From contig JJOH01000015.1 in the NCBI GenBank assembly GCA_000696115.1, positions 62,001 through 126,000 on the forward strand: a stretch of 64,000 nt of DNA, given 5' to 3'. The first letter of the stretch is position 1, and each line of letters begins with the position of its first letter. Below, one piece after another: positions 43,138-51,434 of the stretch. The position numbers and the translations under genes are program-made. The notes under the pieces were generated by a model, which searched no databases, was not told where the DNA came from, and saw only the letters and a list, made by a program, of their open reading frames with translations. Source of the stretch: Streptomyces olindensis (GTDB lineage Bacteria; Actinomycetota; Actinomycetes; Streptomycetales; Streptomycetaceae).

Positions 43138-44064
43138 GTGGCGAGAAGTGCCATGCCGAGACGTGTACGGAACCGCGCGATGGGCGTGGTGACGGCCCTG
43201 ACGATCGCGCTCACCGCCGCACCGCTGGCGGGGGTCGCGCAGGCCCACCCCGCGCAGTCGGGCACGCTGAGCTTCAGCGGCGAGGCGGGCGAGCCCATGA
43301 CGGGCGGCCAGTCGTACGCGTACTCTGCTGGTTCGGTCCAGCTGTTCGACGTCCAGGGCAGCACGGACGGGAACGCCCTCACCGTCGCGGTCGACGCGCA
43401 GGAGGGCACGCTCTGGCGCCTCCACATCGCCGCCCCCGACGGGCAGCGGCTGACCCCGGGCACCACGTACACCGGCGTGAAGCAGTGGCCGTACGCGCAG
43501 CCCGAGGACCCGGAGATGGTGTTCAGCGGGACCGACAACGGAACCGAGAAGTGGTGCAACACCAGCACCGGTTCGTTCACCGTCCAGAACATCTCGTTCG
43601 GCCCCTACGGCTACGTCCGCGCACTCGACGCCACCTTCGAGCAGTACTGCAACGGATCGACGGTGCCGCTGCGCGGTGAGGTGCACGCGGTCATGCCGGA
43701 ACCGCCGGCCGAGCTGTCCCTGCGGATGGACACCTCCCCCGAGGGCACGGTCGACGTCCCGGACGGGAAGATCACCGTCGGCGGCACGGTGACGTGCAAC
43801 AAGCCCGCGAGCGTCGCGCTGTCCGGGCAGGTCTTCCAGATCCAGAAGAAGGCGACGCCGGGCGCTTCCTACCAGGCGACCGTGGCCTGCACGCCCGGCG
43901 CGCCCGTCCCGTGGTCCGTCACCCTCACCAGCATCGAGCCCGGCACGTCCTTCCAGCCCGGCACCGCGACACTGCGCAGCAGGGCCCGCGCGGACGACCG
44001 CGACTACCCGGTGACGGCCGACACGGGCCAGCAGGAGTCCCAGATCACCCTGTCCAAGTCCTGA
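43138..44064 (+). CDS. Secreted protein of unknown function
   Basis: 308 residues from GTG 43138, with GGGGGG 5 nt upstream (ATG 43153 is an alternative). A signal peptide ends near APLAGVAQAHP. The mature part is beta-rich with paired Cys residues (KWCNTSTG, QYCNGST, VTCNKPA, VACTPGA). The second half, TVDVPDGKITVGGTVTCNKP, looks like an Ig-like or neocarzinostatin-type domain. No enzyme motif is seen. It is divergent from the RHH operon and may share the repeat array for control. Confidence 0.75.
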   Translation: MARSAMPRRVRNRAMGVVTALTIALTAAPLAGVAQAHPAQSGTLSFSGEAGEPMTGGQSYAYSAGSVQLFDVQGSTDGNALTVAVDAQEGTLWRLHIAAPDGQRLTPGTTYTGVKQWPYAQPEDPEMVFSGTDNGTEKWCNTSTGSFTVQNISFGPYGYVRALDATFEQYCNGSTVPLRGEVHAVMPEPPAELSLRMDTSPEGTVDVPDGKITVGGTVTCNKPASVALSGQVFQIQKKATPGASYQATVACTPGAPVPWSVTLTSIEPGTSFQPGTATLRSRARADDRDYPVTADTGQQESQITLSKS

Positions 44065-44085
44065 TCCCAGGACGCGGGCGACCCC

Positions 44086-44114
44086 GGGCCCCCGGGTCGG
44101 CGACCCGGGGGCCC
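44086..44114. terminator. Bidirectional terminator
   Basis: A 14-bp perfect GC stem (44086-44099 with 44101-44114) between the convergent genes ending at 44064 and 44122. Confidence 0.7.
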
Positions 44115-44121
44115 GCGCGGG

Positions 44122-45321
44122 TCAGGCCGACTCCCTGACCAGCGCGCCCGTCGCGGCGGGCGCCTGCGTCACGCGGCGGCGTCGGACGGGCATGCCGATG
44201 GTCGGGTGGGCGACGCCCCAGGCCGCGCCCTTGCAGACGAGTTCCTTGTAGACGGCGGCGAGCCGGCCCGTCAGCGCCGCCCCGACGGCACGGTCGTCGG
44301 CGGTGACGTACTGGATCAGGCCTTCCCCGCGGCCCAGCGAGATGCACTGGTTGAAGTAGCGCAGCGGCACGTTCGGGAGCTTCGCGCCGGTCAGGCGGGC
44401 CGCGATGGCGTCGGCGGCCTGCCAGGCCATGGGGACGCCCGAGGCGCACGACATCCGCAGCGGCTTGTCGCCGGCGCCCAGCGCCAGGGCCGCGTCCCCG
44501 ACGGCGTACACGTCCGGGTGCGAGACCGAGCGCATGGTCCGGTCGACCACGATCCGGCCGGTGTCGGTCACCTCCAGGGTGGTGGCCCGCGCGATCGGGT
44601 GGACGGCGAAGCCGGTGGTCCACACGGTGACCGCGGCGGGGATCCGCTCGCCCTCGGCGGTGGTGACGTGGTCGGCCTCGACCGCGGTGACCGCGGTGTG
44701 CTCGTGCACGGTGATGCCGAGCCGGTCGAAGACCTTCCGCAGATGCCGACGGCCCTTGGGCGAGAGCCAGTCGCCGAGGCCGTCGCGGGCGGCGAGGGCG
44801 ACGTCGAGGTCCGGGCGGGCCTCGGCGATCTCGGTCGCGGCCTCCAGGCCGGTGAGGCCGCCGCCGACCACCACCACGGGCTGTCCGGCCTCCAGACCGG
44901 CCAGGCGCTCGCGCAGCCGGAGGGCGCCCTGCCGGCCGGCGATCTCGTGGGCGTGCTCGGCGGTGCCGGGGACGCCCTGGGCGTTCCAGCCGCTGCCGAG
45001 GGCGTACACGAGGGTGTCGTACGCCAGCAGTTCCTCGGTGCGCTGCGCGTCGGTGACGGTGACGGTCCGGCCGTCGACGTCCACGCCGGTGACCCGCGCG
45101 AGCCTCAGGGTGACGCCGGTGCCCGCGAACATCTCGCTGAAGGGCCGGGGCGTGAGGTCCTGGCCGGTGGCGAGCTGGTGCATCCGGACGCGTTCGACGA
45201 AGTCGGGCTCGGCGTTGACCAGAGTGATGGCGACGTCTTCGCGGTGCAGCCGCTTGGCGAGGCGCCCGGCGGCGATGGCGCCGGTGTAGCCGGCCCCGAG
45301 GACGACGATGCGGTGCTGCAT
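44122..45321 (-). CDS. NADH dehydrogenase-2-like FAD oxidoreductase (ECF41 target)
   Basis: 399 residues from ATG 45321. FAD binding: VVLGAGYTGAIAAGRLAKRL. NAD binding: VVVVGGGLTGLEAATEIAEA. A second FAD motif is HPDVYAVGDAALAL. The layout is that of type II NADH dehydrogenases, which pass electrons to quinone without pumping. A C-terminal membrane-binding helix is not clear, so the acceptor is uncertain. It follows the ECF41 sigma gene, whose family nearly always neighbours an oxidoreductase, carboxymuconolactone decarboxylase or epimerase gene that it controls. Confidence 0.88.
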   Translation of the reverse strand: MQHRIVVLGAGYTGAIAAGRLAKRLHREDVAITLVNAEPDFVERVRMHQLATGQDLTPRPFSEMFAGTGVTLRLARVTGVDVDGRTVTVTDAQRTEELLAYDTLVYALGSGWNAQGVPGTAEHAHEIAGRQGALRLRERLAGLEAGQPVVVVGGGLTGLEAATEIAEARPDLDVALAARDGLGDWLSPKGRRHLRKVFDRLGITVHEHTAVTAVEADHVTTAEGERIPAAVTVWTTGFAVHPIARATTLEVTDTGRIVVDRTMRSVSHPDVYAVGDAALALGAGDKPLRMSCASGVPMAWQAADAIAARLTGAKLPNVPLRYFNQCISLGRGEGLIQYVTADDRAVGAALTGRLAAVYKELVCKGAAWGVAHPTIGMPVRRRRVTQAPAATGALVRESA

Positions 45322-45365
45322 GTCCTGGCTCCTGTCGTGAGCAACCTTGAGCGGATTCGCCCCTT

Positions 45366-45393
45366 GAACCGGGCGGCCCGCCGTTTCCTGACA
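45366..45393 (-). promoter_or_regulatory. Candidate ECF41 promoter of the oxidoreductase gene
   Basis: On the minus strand TGTCAGG (45387-45393) is followed after 16 nt by GGTTC (45366-45370). The first element matches the ECF41 -35 form TGTCACA at five of seven bases; the second departs from the usual CGTC. Confidence 0.3.
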
Positions 45394-45442
45394 GGAATGC
45401 GGTGTGAACCAGCTCACACTGCGGTCAGAGCAGTCAGGAGGC

Positions 45443-46390
45443 TCAGAAGGCGGCGCGCAGGAGAGGTTCGCCGTGCTCGGTCGCGGCCCAGTGCTCGGTC
45501 GCCCGTTCGAGCTTGTCCGGGTTGACCTGACTGCGGAACGCGGCGATGCCGTCGGCGCCGACCTCCAGGCAGGTGATGCCGACGACCCGGCCGTCCACGA
45601 CCGCCACGATGGCCGGGTCGCCGTTGGCGGTCGTGGCGTAGACCTCGGGCGAGCCACCCACCAGGGCGCGCTTGGCCTTGCTCGGCTTGAACAGGCCCCG
45701 CATGAACTTCGCGACCGCGAGGGCGCCCTCGAACGCCTTGGCCCGGGCCGGGACCTTCCCTCCGCCGTCGCCGATCGAGACGGCGTCCTGGGTGAGCAGC
45801 CGCACGAGCGGCTCGGTCCGGCCGCTGGTGGCGGCGGCGAGGAACTCCTCGACGATCCGCCGGGCGGCGGCCTCGTCGACCTCGGTGCGGGCCTTGCCGT
45901 CGGCGACGTGCTTCTTGGCGCGGTGCAGGATCTGCTGGCTGGCGGCCTCGGTGATGTCGAGGATCGCGGCGATCTCCCGGTGCGGGTAGTCGAAGGCCTC
46001 CCGCAGCACGTACACCGCCCGCTCGTTGGGGGACAGGCGCTCCAGCAGCGCGAGGACCGCGTACGACACCGACTCGCGCTGTTCGGCGGTGTCGGCGGGG
46101 CCGAGCATCGGGTCCCCGGCGAGCAGCGGCTCGGGGAGCCACTGACCGACGTAGGTCTCGCGCCGGGCACGGGCAGAGGTGAGCTGGTTGAGGCAGAGGT
46201 TGGTGAGCACCTTCGTCAGCCACGCCTCGGGCACCTGGATGTGCTCGACGTCGGAGGCCTGCCAGCGCAGGTACGTCTCCTGCACGGCGTCCTCGGCCTC
46301 GCTCGCGGAGCCGAGGAGGCGGTAGGCGATGGCCTCCAGACGGGGCCTGGACGCCTCGAACCGGTCCACGTCGTGCACGGTCATGGCCAT
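45443..46390 (-). CDS. ECF41-family RNA polymerase sigma factor (SigJ-like)
   Basis: 315 residues from ATG 46390 (ATG 46384 also possible). Sigma region 2 is about 10-75 (AYRLLGSASEAEDAVQETYL) and region 4 about 110-165 (SPNERAVYVLREAFDYPHRE). The linker has the family hallmark GQWLPEPLL. The C-terminal SnoaL-like domain (from about 185) carries the second hallmark DGGGKVPA. In ECF41 factors this domain acts as a built-in anti-sigma and activity switch. The oxidoreductase gene 121 bp downstream is the probable target. Confidence 0.93.
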   Translation of the reverse strand: MAMTVHDVDRFEASRPRLEAIAYRLLGSASEAEDAVQETYLRWQASDVEHIQVPEAWLTKVLTNLCLNQLTSARARRETYVGQWLPEPLLAGDPMLGPADTAEQRESVSYAVLALLERLSPNERAVYVLREAFDYPHREIAAILDITEAASQQILHRAKKHVADGKARTEVDEAAARRIVEEFLAAATSGRTEPLVRLLTQDAVSIGDGGGKVPARAKAFEGALAVAKFMRGLFKPSKAKRALVGGSPEVYATTANGDPAIVAVVDGRVVGITCLEVGADGIAAFRSQVNPDKLERATEHWAATEHGEPLLRAAF

Positions 46391-46465
46391 GGCCGGGATC
46401 CTAACCCCCGTGGCGCGCGGGTGCGCGAGGGCGGCCGGGCCGGAGGGTGACGGCCGGTGTCGCGG

Positions 46466-46906
46466 TCAGGGGTGTTCGGCCGCGTGGTCCGCGTCGTCGT
46501 GGCGGCCGTTCCCCGGGGCGAGGCGGCGGTAGGCGGCGCGGGCGTGGGCGAGGCGGGCCAGGGACGTGCCGACGAGGGCGGCGGTGAGCAGGCAGGCGAG
46601 CCAGGCGGTGTCGCGGTGCCCGGCCCAGGTGAGGGTGCCGGCGGGCGGGATGGCGAAGCCGTTGAGGAAGAACCAGCAGAGCACGGCCGTGCCGGGGGCC
46701 GCCGTGAAGCGTGCGCACAGCCCGAGCACGGCGGCCAGCAGGGACAGCGCGGTCAGGGCCAGTTCGGGCCGGTCGGGTCCCACCACGGTGTTGATGAGCG
46801 CCACCAGACCCAGTGCGCCGGCGAAGGCTCCGGCCCAGACCAGCGGGGTCGCCACGGGCTGCGGGACGGGCCTGGCTCCGGTGGCCAGAGGCATCCACTC
46901 GATCAT
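46466..46906 (-). CDS. Conserved membrane protein
   Basis: 146 residues from ATG 46906. Four hydrophobic segments are visible (about 22-40, 47-66, 70-92, 100-118). LCWFFLNGFAIPPAGTLTWAG is a pattern common to small Streptomyces membrane proteins of unknown role. The C-terminus is His/Asp-rich (GRHDDADHAAEHP). Single gene between the ECF41 and AraC genes. Confidence 0.7.
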   Translation of the reverse strand: MIEWMPLATGARPVPQPVATPLVWAGAFAGALGLVALINTVVGPDRPELALTALSLLAAVLGLCARFTAAPGTAVLCWFFLNGFAIPPAGTLTWAGHRDTAWLACLLTAALVGTSLARLAHARAAYRRLAPGNGRHDDADHAAEHP

Positions 46907-47065
46907 GCCGGCGCTTCCTTCCGAGTTCCCTGGACAGGGATTGTCCCCCCGCGCCGGCGCCGCCGGGCCCGGTCGGCGGATTCGGCCCGTTCGTCAGGTG
47001 CCTTCCAGCCGTTCTCGCCGAACCGTCGGTGTCAGCCGTCGGTCACAGCCGCTCAGCCGTCGGTC

Positions 47066-47851
47066 TCAGGCACCGGCGGCGTTGCGTACGGCGCGCGGCG
47101 AGGCGCCCAGTTCCCTGCGGCACGTCTTGTTGAACGCCTGGAGGTCGGGGATGCCGACGGTCGCGGCGACCGCCGGGATCGCCAGGGTCGAGGCGATCAG
47201 CAGATGCCGGGCCCGCGCCATGCGGCGGCGCCGCACCCAGCCCACGACCGTGTGCCCGGTGTCCTCGCGGAACAGCCGGGTCAGGTGCGTGTGCGACACC
47301 CCGGCGGCACGGGCGATCTCCGGGACGCTCAGGGGGTCGGCCAGGTGCTCCTCGATGTGGGCCATGGCCGTCCGCAGCGCGGGGTGGCGAGACCCCGAGG
47401 GATCCTCTCCCGCGTCGGTCAGGGCGGTGGTGCGCCACAGCACCGTCCACAGTTCCGCCGAGGCCCGGGCCGGGGACTGCGCGCTCGCCGTGATCGTGTG
47501 TCGCAGCAGCCCGCTCAGCACGGCCGCGTCCGCACCGGCGTCCTGCATCACCGGGACCCGGCGCCGCTCACCGTCGCCCGGCAGCCGGAAGTGCGCGTAC
47601 AGGTGCTCGCAGCGCGGGGCGTCGTAGTGGAAGTGCACCTCCGTGTCCGGTGGTACGAGGCTCACGTGCCCCGGGCGGATCGGGTGCCGGGAGCCGCCGA
47701 ACTCCAGGGTGCCGGAGTAGCCGTAGAGGTGGAGCTGCCACAGGTGCGGCAGACGGAAGACCTCGTGCGGGCCGGCGGAGCCGTGGACGCCCACGCCCGC
47801 GTGCACCAGGTCGGGCGGCAGGTCGAGGGCCAGTTCCACATCCGGCGTCAT
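47066..47851 (-). CDS. AraC-family transcriptional regulator
   Basis: 261 residues from ATG 47851. The N-terminal half is an AraC-type cupin (RPGHVSLVPPDTEVHFHYDA). The C-terminus has two helix-turn-helix motifs, SVPEIARAAGVSHTHLTRLF and the second around ATVGIPDLQAFNKTCRRELG. It is divergent from the PhyH dioxygenase gene, separated by 70 bp, so it most likely controls that gene in response to a small molecule. Confidence 0.9.
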   Translation of the reverse strand: MTPDVELALDLPPDLVHAGVGVHGSAGPHEVFRLPHLWQLHLYGYSGTLEFGGSRHPIRPGHVSLVPPDTEVHFHYDAPRCEHLYAHFRLPGDGERRRVPVMQDAGADAAVLSGLLRHTITASAQSPARASAELWTVLWRTTALTDAGEDPSGSRHPALRTAMAHIEEHLADPLSVPEIARAAGVSHTHLTRLFREDTGHTVVGWVRRRRMARARHLLIASTLAIPAVAATVGIPDLQAFNKTCRRELGASPRAVRNAAGA

Positions 47852-47909
47852 GGCGAGAATCTACCAGCACTCGCCGATTACAACCCACGACCGACAAGGA
47901 GGCTCTTCC

Positions 47910-47915
47910 TACGGT
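47910..47915 (+). promoter_or_regulatory. -10 box of a leaderless promoter for the PhyH gene
   Basis: TACGGT lies 6 nt before ATG 47922. An AGGAGG at 47897-47902 is too far upstream to act as ribosome-binding site and may be part of the promoter. Confidence 0.4.
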
Positions 47916-47921
47916 TGCTTC

Positions 47922-48743
47922 ATGCCAACCACAAACCAGTTGCTGAGCTCCGTCCAGGTGGCGCGGTTCGTGGCGCACGGTTTCCTGCGCCTCGACGACG
48001 TCGTCCCGCCGGAGATGAACGAGGAGGCGCTCGGCGTGTTCGCCGCCGGGCTGCCCTCCGTGCCGTACGGCACGCCCGTGCCGGAGGCGTTCCCCGAGGG
48101 GTCCTTCGCCCGCAGGCTCGTCGAACTCCCCGCAGTCGCGGGCGCGTTGGAGAGCCTGGTCGGGCCGGACCCGACCGTGGACCACCACTTCGTGCACACC
48201 CGCCTGCCCCACGAGGGCAGTGCGCAGCCCCTGCACGCCGACGCGCTCATCGATCTGCGGACCGAGGCGTTCGACTTGCAGCTCATGTACTACCCGCAGG
48301 CGGTCACCGCCGACATGGGCGGCACGCTCGTCGTCCCCGGCAGCCATCTGCGCCGCACCAACGAGTCCGACACCGGCCGCTACCAGAACCTGCGCGGGCA
48401 GACCCGGCTGACCTGCCCGGCCGGCACGGTCCTGCTGCTGCACCACGGGATCTGGCACGGCGGCCGGCGCAACGACAGCGACACCGTCCGCCACATGTAC
48501 AAGATCCGCTTCAACCCGACCGTGCCGCAGGTGCGGTTGTGGGACACGGCGGACCTGCACGACCCCGCCGTCCGCGAGGAGTTGCGGCGCACCTTCCCCT
48601 GGTACGAGCAGGCCACCGCACGCCTGGAGATCCACAACCGCATCGGGCTGTGGCGCTCCCTGTCCGCCGACCCCGGCTTCGACATCGACCACTGGGCCAC
48701 CCGCATCACCAACCGGCCCGCCCCGCAGAGGAGCACCGCGTGA
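47922..48743 (+). CDS. Phytanoyl-CoA dioxygenase (PhyH) family Fe(II)/2-oxoglutarate enzyme
   Basis: 273 residues from ATG 47922. The double-stranded beta-helix iron site is present: HADALIDL gives the HxD pair and LLLHHGIWHGG gives the distal His. GGTLVVPGSHLRR supplies the 2-oxoglutarate region. PhyH enzymes hydroxylate small molecules or natural products. The divergent AraC regulator and the overlapping small gene suggest an inducible unit. The substrate is unknown. Confidence 0.88.
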   Translation: MPTTNQLLSSVQVARFVAHGFLRLDDVVPPEMNEEALGVFAAGLPSVPYGTPVPEAFPEGSFARRLVELPAVAGALESLVGPDPTVDHHFVHTRLPHEGSAQPLHADALIDLRTEAFDLQLMYYPQAVTADMGGTLVVPGSHLRRTNESDTGRYQNLRGQTRLTCPAGTVLLLHHGIWHGGRRNDSDTVRHMYKIRFNPTVPQVRLWDTADLHDPAVREELRRTFPWYEQATARLEIHNRIGLWRSLSADPGFDIDHWATRITNRPAPQRSTA

Positions 48744-49027
48744 CCACCACCCGACAGCAGGTCCTCGTCCTCTACCTGGACACCTCCGCCCTCGACTCCC
48801 CCGTGGTCGGCTGGGCCCGCTACGACGGCACGGGCACCAGCCACCCCACGACCGGCGACAGCGACGAACCCCCGTACCCCACGGGCGTCGCCGCCCTCCA
48901 GGACGGCTGGCGCCTCTTCCAGGCCGCCCAGCTCATCCCGCCGTACCCCGGAGCGGAACACGAGACGTCGTTCCTCAAGCACGAGTTCTTCTTCGAGAGG
49001 CTCGTGGACGGTGCGACGGACCAGTGA
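48740..49027 (+). CDS. Small protein co-translated with the PhyH dioxygenase
   Basis: 95 residues from GTG 48740, overlapping the PhyH stop (GTGA). It begins TTRQQVLVLYLDTSALDSPV and ends in a conserved-looking ETSFLKHEFFFERLVDG. No signal peptide or known domain is seen. Translational coupling implies it acts with the dioxygenase, perhaps as a subunit. I do not recognise the family. Confidence 0.65.
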   Translation: MTTTRQQVLVLYLDTSALDSPVVGWARYDGTGTSHPTTGDSDEPPYPTGVAALQDGWRLFQAAQLIPPYPGAEHETSFLKHEFFFERLVDGATDQ

Positions 49028-49087
49028 GCCGGACGGACCTGCCCCGCCGACGGGCCCTCTCGCACGGCCCGTCGGCGGGGTGTCAGG

Positions 49088-49600
49088 TCAGGAGTCCTCG
49101 ATGGTGATGAAGGGGTCCCACTGGAAGTAGCCCTTCGGGTGCCGGCCGCGGTCCAGGATCTGGAAGTAGAAGTGGTACACGACCTTGCCGACCTTCTTGA
49201 CGGTCGTGCGCCAGTAGTGGTCCTGGTACGTCTGGTAAGTGAACAGGTCCGGCTTGCCCTCGGTGCCCTCCTGCGGTATCGGATAACGGGTTTCGATCAA
49301 CTCGATCTCCGGCGTCCTGATGAGCGTGTGTCCGGGGTCGCTGCTCACGTACCGGTACAGCAGCGCCTTGTAGTCGCTGCCGAGCGACAGTGTCGTCTCC
49401 CGCCACTTGATGGTGTCCCCGGGTTCGGCCCGGAGGTTCAACTCCGCGCCCGAGGTGCCGATGATGTGGTCGTGGCGCGTCGTCATGTAGATCAGGCTGG
49501 TGTCGACGTAGGTCGGCTGGTCGGGGTTCCTCGACGCGTTGGGGTTCCGTTCGACGATCGTTGCCGCGTCGAACGCGATCATGACGTTGATGTCAGCCAT
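49088..49600 (-). CDS. AidA/PixA-family protein
   Basis: 170 residues from ATG 49600, overlapping the decarboxylase gene by 8 bp. DINVMIAFDAATIVE at the start and DTIKWRETTLSLGSDYKALL and YHFYFQILDRGRHPKGYFQW are family features of AidA/PixA inclusion-body proteins. The molecular function of the family is unknown; members are often quorum- or phase-regulated. Placed last in the amino acid oxidase-decarboxylase unit. Confidence 0.85.
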   Translation of the reverse strand: MADINVMIAFDAATIVERNPNASRNPDQPTYVDTSLIYMTTRHDHIIGTSGAELNLRAEPGDTIKWRETTLSLGSDYKALLYRYVSSDPGHTLIRTPEIELIETRYPIPQEGTEGKPDLFTYQTYQDHYWRTTVKKVGKVVYHFYFQILDRGRHPKGYFQWDPFITIEDS

Positions 49601-51434
49601 TTCCCTGCTCCTTCTTCTTCGGAACCTTGTAGGCCATCGCCCGCGGGTAGTCGTGCCGGTGCAGGCGGACCCGGACCAGGAGTGGTCCGGCGTTGAGCGG
49701 GTCGGTCGGGTCCAAGACGCGTTCCAGCAGTTCGTCCAGTTCCGCGGCGTGCGCGATGACCGCGCCGTGCGCCGGGGTGTCCCGGCCGGTGAAGACGTCC
49801 GCGAGGCGGTCGTAGTGCCAGGGGTGCAGGACGTTGTAGTGGTCGGGTTCGTGATCCCGGCCGGCGTAGTACGACGGGTGCACCAGCATCTGCTCGATGC
49901 CGTAGAAGTGGCCGTTGTCCATGACGAACACCACCGAGCGCAGCCCCAGCCTGGTGTGCGTGGACAGTTCCTGGCAGGTCTCCTGGAAGGCGCCGTCGCC
50001 GACGAAGACCATCGGGCGGGCCTCCGCGCGCTCGGGTGCGAGGGCGGCGCCGGTGGCCGCGCCGACCGACCAGCCGATGGACAGCCAGCTCACCTGGGAG
50101 AGGAACCCGCCCGCCGGCAGCGACAGGTTCATCGAGCCGATGAGGGAGAACGCGGCGTCGGAGACGACCGTCCAGTCCTCCCCGGTGTCGTGGTTCAGGA
50201 AGTGGTTGATCCGGTCGAACACGCCGTCGTACGTGAGGTGTTCGCCGTGCCGGTGCGCCGAGCGGCCGACGCGCAGTGACGCCCGGTGGTGTTCCAGGGC
50301 CGCCGGGCGGTGGGCGCTCGGGCCGTGGTGGGCGTGGGCCTCGGCGTAGTAGTCGGCCTCCAGGCCCCCGGAGCCGTACGCCTTCACCAGCGCGTCCTGG
50401 AGCGCGGGCAGCAGCTGTTCGAGCTGCACGTCGGGGAAGTAGGAGGTGCCGACGCTGACGCCGCCGCGCGCGGCCATCACCCAGTCGTCGCCGACGCACT
50501 GCTCCCCGCCGAGGTTCTTCGACGTCGACCAGGCGCCGAGCCCGATCCGGCAGGTGGCCCACTCCTTGAAGACCGCGTGCACGTCGGGGTGGCTGGCCTT
50601 GCCGTTGTAGACACCGTGGAACTGCGGCAGGTCCTCGTCGACGACGGCCTTGGCGCCGACGGTCGTGCAGAACGGCACGCCGGTGGCCTCCACCAGGTCG
50701 GTGAGCTGCCCGCCGAGCCGGAACCGGTCGATCTCCTCACCGGCCCACACCATCGGGCGGGGCCTGCCGTCCGGGCCGGGACGCTCCTCGACCAGGGCGA
50801 GGACCGCCTGCACGGCGTGGTCCAGCATGGGCTGGTTGCGGGCGCTGAACGGCCGGTCGCGGCGGACGAGCGGCGCCTCCGGCCGGGGACACGGCTCGTC
50901 CCACAGGTCCTCCATGACCTCCAGGTAGACGGGCCGGCGCTCGGAGAGGCACGCGGTGAGCGCCGCGTCGATCTGGCCCGGGGCGAGGCCCGGGTTGGAG
51001 ATGACCTGGGCGTCCACGGTGACCTGCCGGTAGGCCTCCAGGTTGCTCTCGGCGCGCGGGCTCATGTGCGAGGTGAGCAGGCCGAGGGCGCGGTAGTTCT
51101 GCCACTGCTCGTACGGCGGGGAGGCGTTGATCGCGACCAGCGGGACCTGCTCGACGTAGGCGCCGCCGCAGGCGTTGAGCAGGTTGAACGCGCCGACGCT
51201 GTAGGTGACCGCCGCCGCCCCGATGCCGTGGAGGCGGGCGTAGGCGTCGGCGGCCTGGCCCGCGCCGCCCTCGGTGGGGGTGCCGACCCACTCGACGTCG
51301 CCCTCGGCCCGCAGGGTGGTCAGGAACGGTCCGAGGTGGTTGCCGGGGACGCCGAACAGGTGGGTGATACCCAGCTCGGCCAGGCGCAGGGCGAGATGGC
51401 GGGCGACCGTGCACTCCGGGTCGATCGCGGTCAC
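49593..51434 (-). CDS. Thiamine-diphosphate-dependent 2-oxo-acid decarboxylase-like protein
   Basis: 613 residues from GTG 51434, overlapping the oxidase stop (GTGA). The Pyr domain carries the catalytic Glu (TPTEGGAGQAADAYARL). The PP domain has the GDGAFQ-to-NGHFY thiamine diphosphate motif. Overall it resembles pyruvate or indolepyruvate decarboxylases. With the co-translated L-amino acid oxidase it could turn an amino acid through its 2-oxo acid into an aldehyde. Two His-rich loops (AHAHHGPSAHRP, GRSAHRHGEH) are unusual. Confidence 0.87.
   Translation of the reverse strand: MTAIDPECTVARHLALRLAELGITHLFGVPGNHLGPFLTTLRAEGDVEWVGTPTEGGAGQAADAYARLHGIGAAAVTYSVGAFNLLNACGGAYVEQVPLVAINASPPYEQWQNYRALGLLTSHMSPRAESNLEAYRQVTVDAQVISNPGLAPGQIDAALTACLSERRPVYLEVMEDLWDEPCPRPEAPLVRRDRPFSARNQPMLDHAVQAVLALVEERPGPDGRPRPMVWAGEEIDRFRLGGQLTDLVEATGVPFCTTVGAKAVVDEDLPQFHGVYNGKASHPDVHAVFKEWATCRIGLGAWSTSKNLGGEQCVGDDWVMAARGGVSVGTSYFPDVQLEQLLPALQDALVKAYGSGGLEADYYAEAHAHHGPSAHRPAALEHHRASLRVGRSAHRHGEHLTYDGVFDRINHFLNHDTGEDWTVVSDAAFSLIGSMNLSLPAGGFLSQVSWLSIGWSVGAATGAALAPERAEARPMVFVGDGAFQETCQELSTHTRLGLRSVVFVMDNGHFYGIEQMLVHPSYYAGRDHEPDHYNVLHPWHYDRLADVFTGRDTPAHGAVIAHAAELDELLERVLDPTDPLNAGPLLVRVRLHRHDYPRAMAYKVPKKKEQGNG

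Noticed and set aside
46457..48739. Plus-strand 856-residue frame ending with the small PhyH-linked protein
   Set aside because: Only its last 95 codons (from GTG 48740) are supported; the rest is shadow of the minus-strand membrane and AraC genes and of the PhyH gene.
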